From positions 1-7,545 of the forward strand of contig DAHVPA010000090.1 of NCBI GenBank assembly GCA_027318525.1: a stretch of DNA of 7,545 nucleotides, read 5' to 3'. The notes below the pieces were generated by a model. The model made no database searches. It saw only the letters and a list, made by a program, of their open reading frames with translations, and was not told the origin of the DNA. This DNA comes from Candidatus Cloacimonadota bacterium. Its GTDB lineage: Bacteria > Cloacimonadota > Cloacimonadia > Cloacimonadales > Cloacimonadaceae. Made by a program: the position numbers and the translations under genes. Below, piece by piece: positions 6,579-7,545 of this stretch (position 1 is the first letter of the stretch; each line of letters opens with the position of its first letter).

Positions 6579-7424
6579 ATGACCTTTCAGAATATCATCC
6601 TGACCCTGCAGCAATATTGGGCAGAACAGGGCTGCAACCTTGTCCAGCCTTATGATGTGGTAATGGGGGCAGGCACCTTTCATCCCGCCACTTTCTTTGG
6701 AGCTCTGGGTGCTAAACCCACTTCCGTAGCCTATCCGCAACCCTGCCGCCGTCCCAAGGACGGACGCTATGGCGAGAACCCCAACCGCCTGCAGCACTAT
6801 TATCAGTTTCAGGTTATCATCAAACCCTCTCCTGACAACATCCAAAACCTCTATCTGCAAAGCCTTGCCGCCATCGGTATCGAAATCGAGAAGCATGATA
6901 TCCGCTTTGTGGAAGATGATTGGGAATCACCGACCCTGGGCGCTTGGGGATTGGGTTGGGAAGTGTGGCTGGACGGAATGGAAATCAGCCAGTTCACCTA
7001 TTTTCAGCAAGTAGGCAGCGTGGATTGCCGCCCTGTCAGCGTTGAGCTTACCTATGGTCTGGAACGCCTTGCCATGTATATTCAGAATGTGGACCATTAC
7101 CGTCAACTGCAATGGAACGAAACCACACGCTATGAGGAGCTGTTCTTTGACCGGGAGGTCGAATACAGCGGTTACAACTTTGATGGAGCCAACACCGCCA
7201 TGCTGTTTGAACGCTTTGCCAAAAGCGAAACTGAGTGCAACGACCTGATTGCCAAAAAGTTCGTATTCCCCGCCTATGACGAGCTGCTCCAGTGCTCGCA
7301 CACCTTCAACCTACTGGATGCCAGAGGCGTAATCAGCGTCACGGAAAGAGCTGCCTACATCGGCAGAATCCGTAATCTGGCACGTCTTTGCGCCGGACTT
7401 TATATGGAAAAATACGGTTCCTGA
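6579..7424 (+). CDS. glyQ: Glycyl-tRNA synthetase alpha subunit
   Basis: GlyQ is the catalytic alpha chain of the bacterial alpha2beta2 glycyl-tRNA synthetase, which charges tRNA-Gly with glycine using ATP in the cytosol. The 281-residue product is complete (E. coli GlyQ is about 300) and is strongly conserved throughout: WAEQGCNLVQPYD at 14-26, the motif 2 region CRRPKDGRYGENPNR at 56-70, HDIRFVEDDWESPTLGAWGL (106-125) then GWEVWLDGMEISQFTYFQQV (126-145), the motif 3 region VELTYGLERLAMY at 155-167, and CSHTFNLLDARG at 239-250. The start at 6579 has GGAG with 7 nt spacing and lies 1 nt after the merR stop, so it shares its transcript; no T-box or attenuator leader is possible in that gap. 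The usual partner glyS does not begin within the 121 bases that follow in this window: the next open frame lacks its typical N-terminus. Confidence 0.97.
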   Translation: MTFQNIILTLQQYWAEQGCNLVQPYDVVMGAGTFHPATFFGALGAKPTSVAYPQPCRRPKDGRYGENPNRLQHYYQFQVIIKPSPDNIQNLYLQSLAAIGIEIEKHDIRFVEDDWESPTLGAWGLGWEVWLDGMEISQFTYFQQVGSVDCRPVSVELTYGLERLAMYIQNVDHYRQLQWNETTRYEELFFDREVEYSGYNFDGANTAMLFERFAKSETECNDLIAKKFVFPAYDELLQCSHTFNLLDARGVISVTERAAYIGRIRNLARLCAGLYMEKYGS

Positions 7425-7425
7425 A

Positions 7426-7545
7426 ATGAATCTCACCCAAAATATCAGTTCTTTTGACCTGCCGGTTGCTTGGATGCCTCGAGGGGTCATTGTGGGCTTA
7501 CCCCTCGATAACCCCTCGGTGACCCCCCGCTGCCTGCAAGAAACA
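7426..7545 (+). CDS. Possible start of an open frame running off the window end (uncertain)
   Basis: An ATG 1 nt after the glyQ stop opens a frame of 40 codons that stays open to the window edge. It begins MNLTQNISSFDLPVAWM and then passes straight through repeat copy B, giving RGVIVGLPLDNPSVTPR. No good ribosome site precedes it, and it does not look like the N-terminus of GlyS (which carries an LLEIGTEE-type motif). In repeat copy A the equivalent frame stops (GGC TAA instead of GGC TTA), so the repeat itself is not generally coding. The frame may be chance, especially as only 40 codons are visible. Confidence 0.15.
   Translation, partial: MNLTQNISSFDLPVAWMPRGVIVGLPLDNPSVTPRCLQET
7481..7532. 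repeat. Dispersed structured repeat, copy B
   Basis: Same architecture as copy A: left arm GAGGGGTCATTG (7481-7492), 7-nt junction, then three 11-bp units ACCCCTCGATA (7500-7510), ACCCCTCGGTG (7511-7521) and ACCCCCCGCTG (7522-7532). It differs from copy A at 6 of 52 positions. Perfect pairing of CGAGGGGT (7480-7487) with ACCCCTCG (7500-7507) gives an 8-bp hairpin with a 12-nt loop. The left arm can instead pair with the third unit through 10 pairs, two of them wobbles. It lies 56 nt after the glyQ stop in the direction of transcription and has no U-tract after it. It could affect mRNA 3'-end stability or the glyQ downstream boundary, which is inference. Confidence 0.85.

Noticed and set aside
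7481..7532. Rho-independent terminator for glyQ
   Set aside because: The hairpin potential is strong, but no run of T follows, and the same element occurs in copy A well away from any gene end.

Overview
The window reads as a stretch of chromosome from a Gram-negative bacterium. It has a complete apolipoprotein N-acyltransferase (Lnt), a lipobox-bearing lipoprotein, and a glycyl-tRNA synthetase of the split alpha/beta type. Base composition is close to half G+C by eye, genes are tightly packed, and Shine-Dalgarno (SD) sites are clear. The gene set would fit a Cloacimonadota/FCB-type anaerobe, but that placement is a weak inference from overall impression, and no single gene fixes the phylum. 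No plasmid, phage, insertion sequence or CRISPR signal is visible.

Layout. The left end (1-338, minus strand) is the N-terminal part of mazG, a nucleotide pyrophosphohydrolase. It diverges from a small four-helix membrane protein gene (516-893, plus), which has a TTGACA-type promoter. That gene converges with a gene for a 218-residue exported protein of unknown function (920-1576, minus), which has its own good promoter at 1637-1665. A 492-bp gene-free stretch follows (1577-2068), holding a 52-bp structured repeat and a separate 8-bp inverted repeat. From 2069 to 7424 five plus-strand genes lie almost end to end: recJ (single-strand exonuclease), an NHL-type beta-propeller lipoprotein, lnt, a small MerR-type regulator and glyQ (glycyl-tRNA synthetase alpha subunit). 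Gaps are 9, 10, -4 and 1 nt, so this is very probably one transcription unit.

How the genes relate. The lipoprotein sits directly before lnt, whose product adds the third acyl chain to lipoproteins, so the pair makes functional sense. RecJ (repair), MerR (unknown regulon) and GlyQ (translation) look like housekeeping genes sharing a transcript. glyS is not in the window; the 121 bases after glyQ hold the second copy of the structured repeat.

The most unusual signal is that repeat. Copies at 1732-1783 and 7481-7532 match at 46 of 52 positions. Each has one inverted 11-12 bp arm followed by three tandem 11-bp units that can each pair with it. It looks like a dispersed extragenic palindromic element and does not match a repeat family that I recognise.
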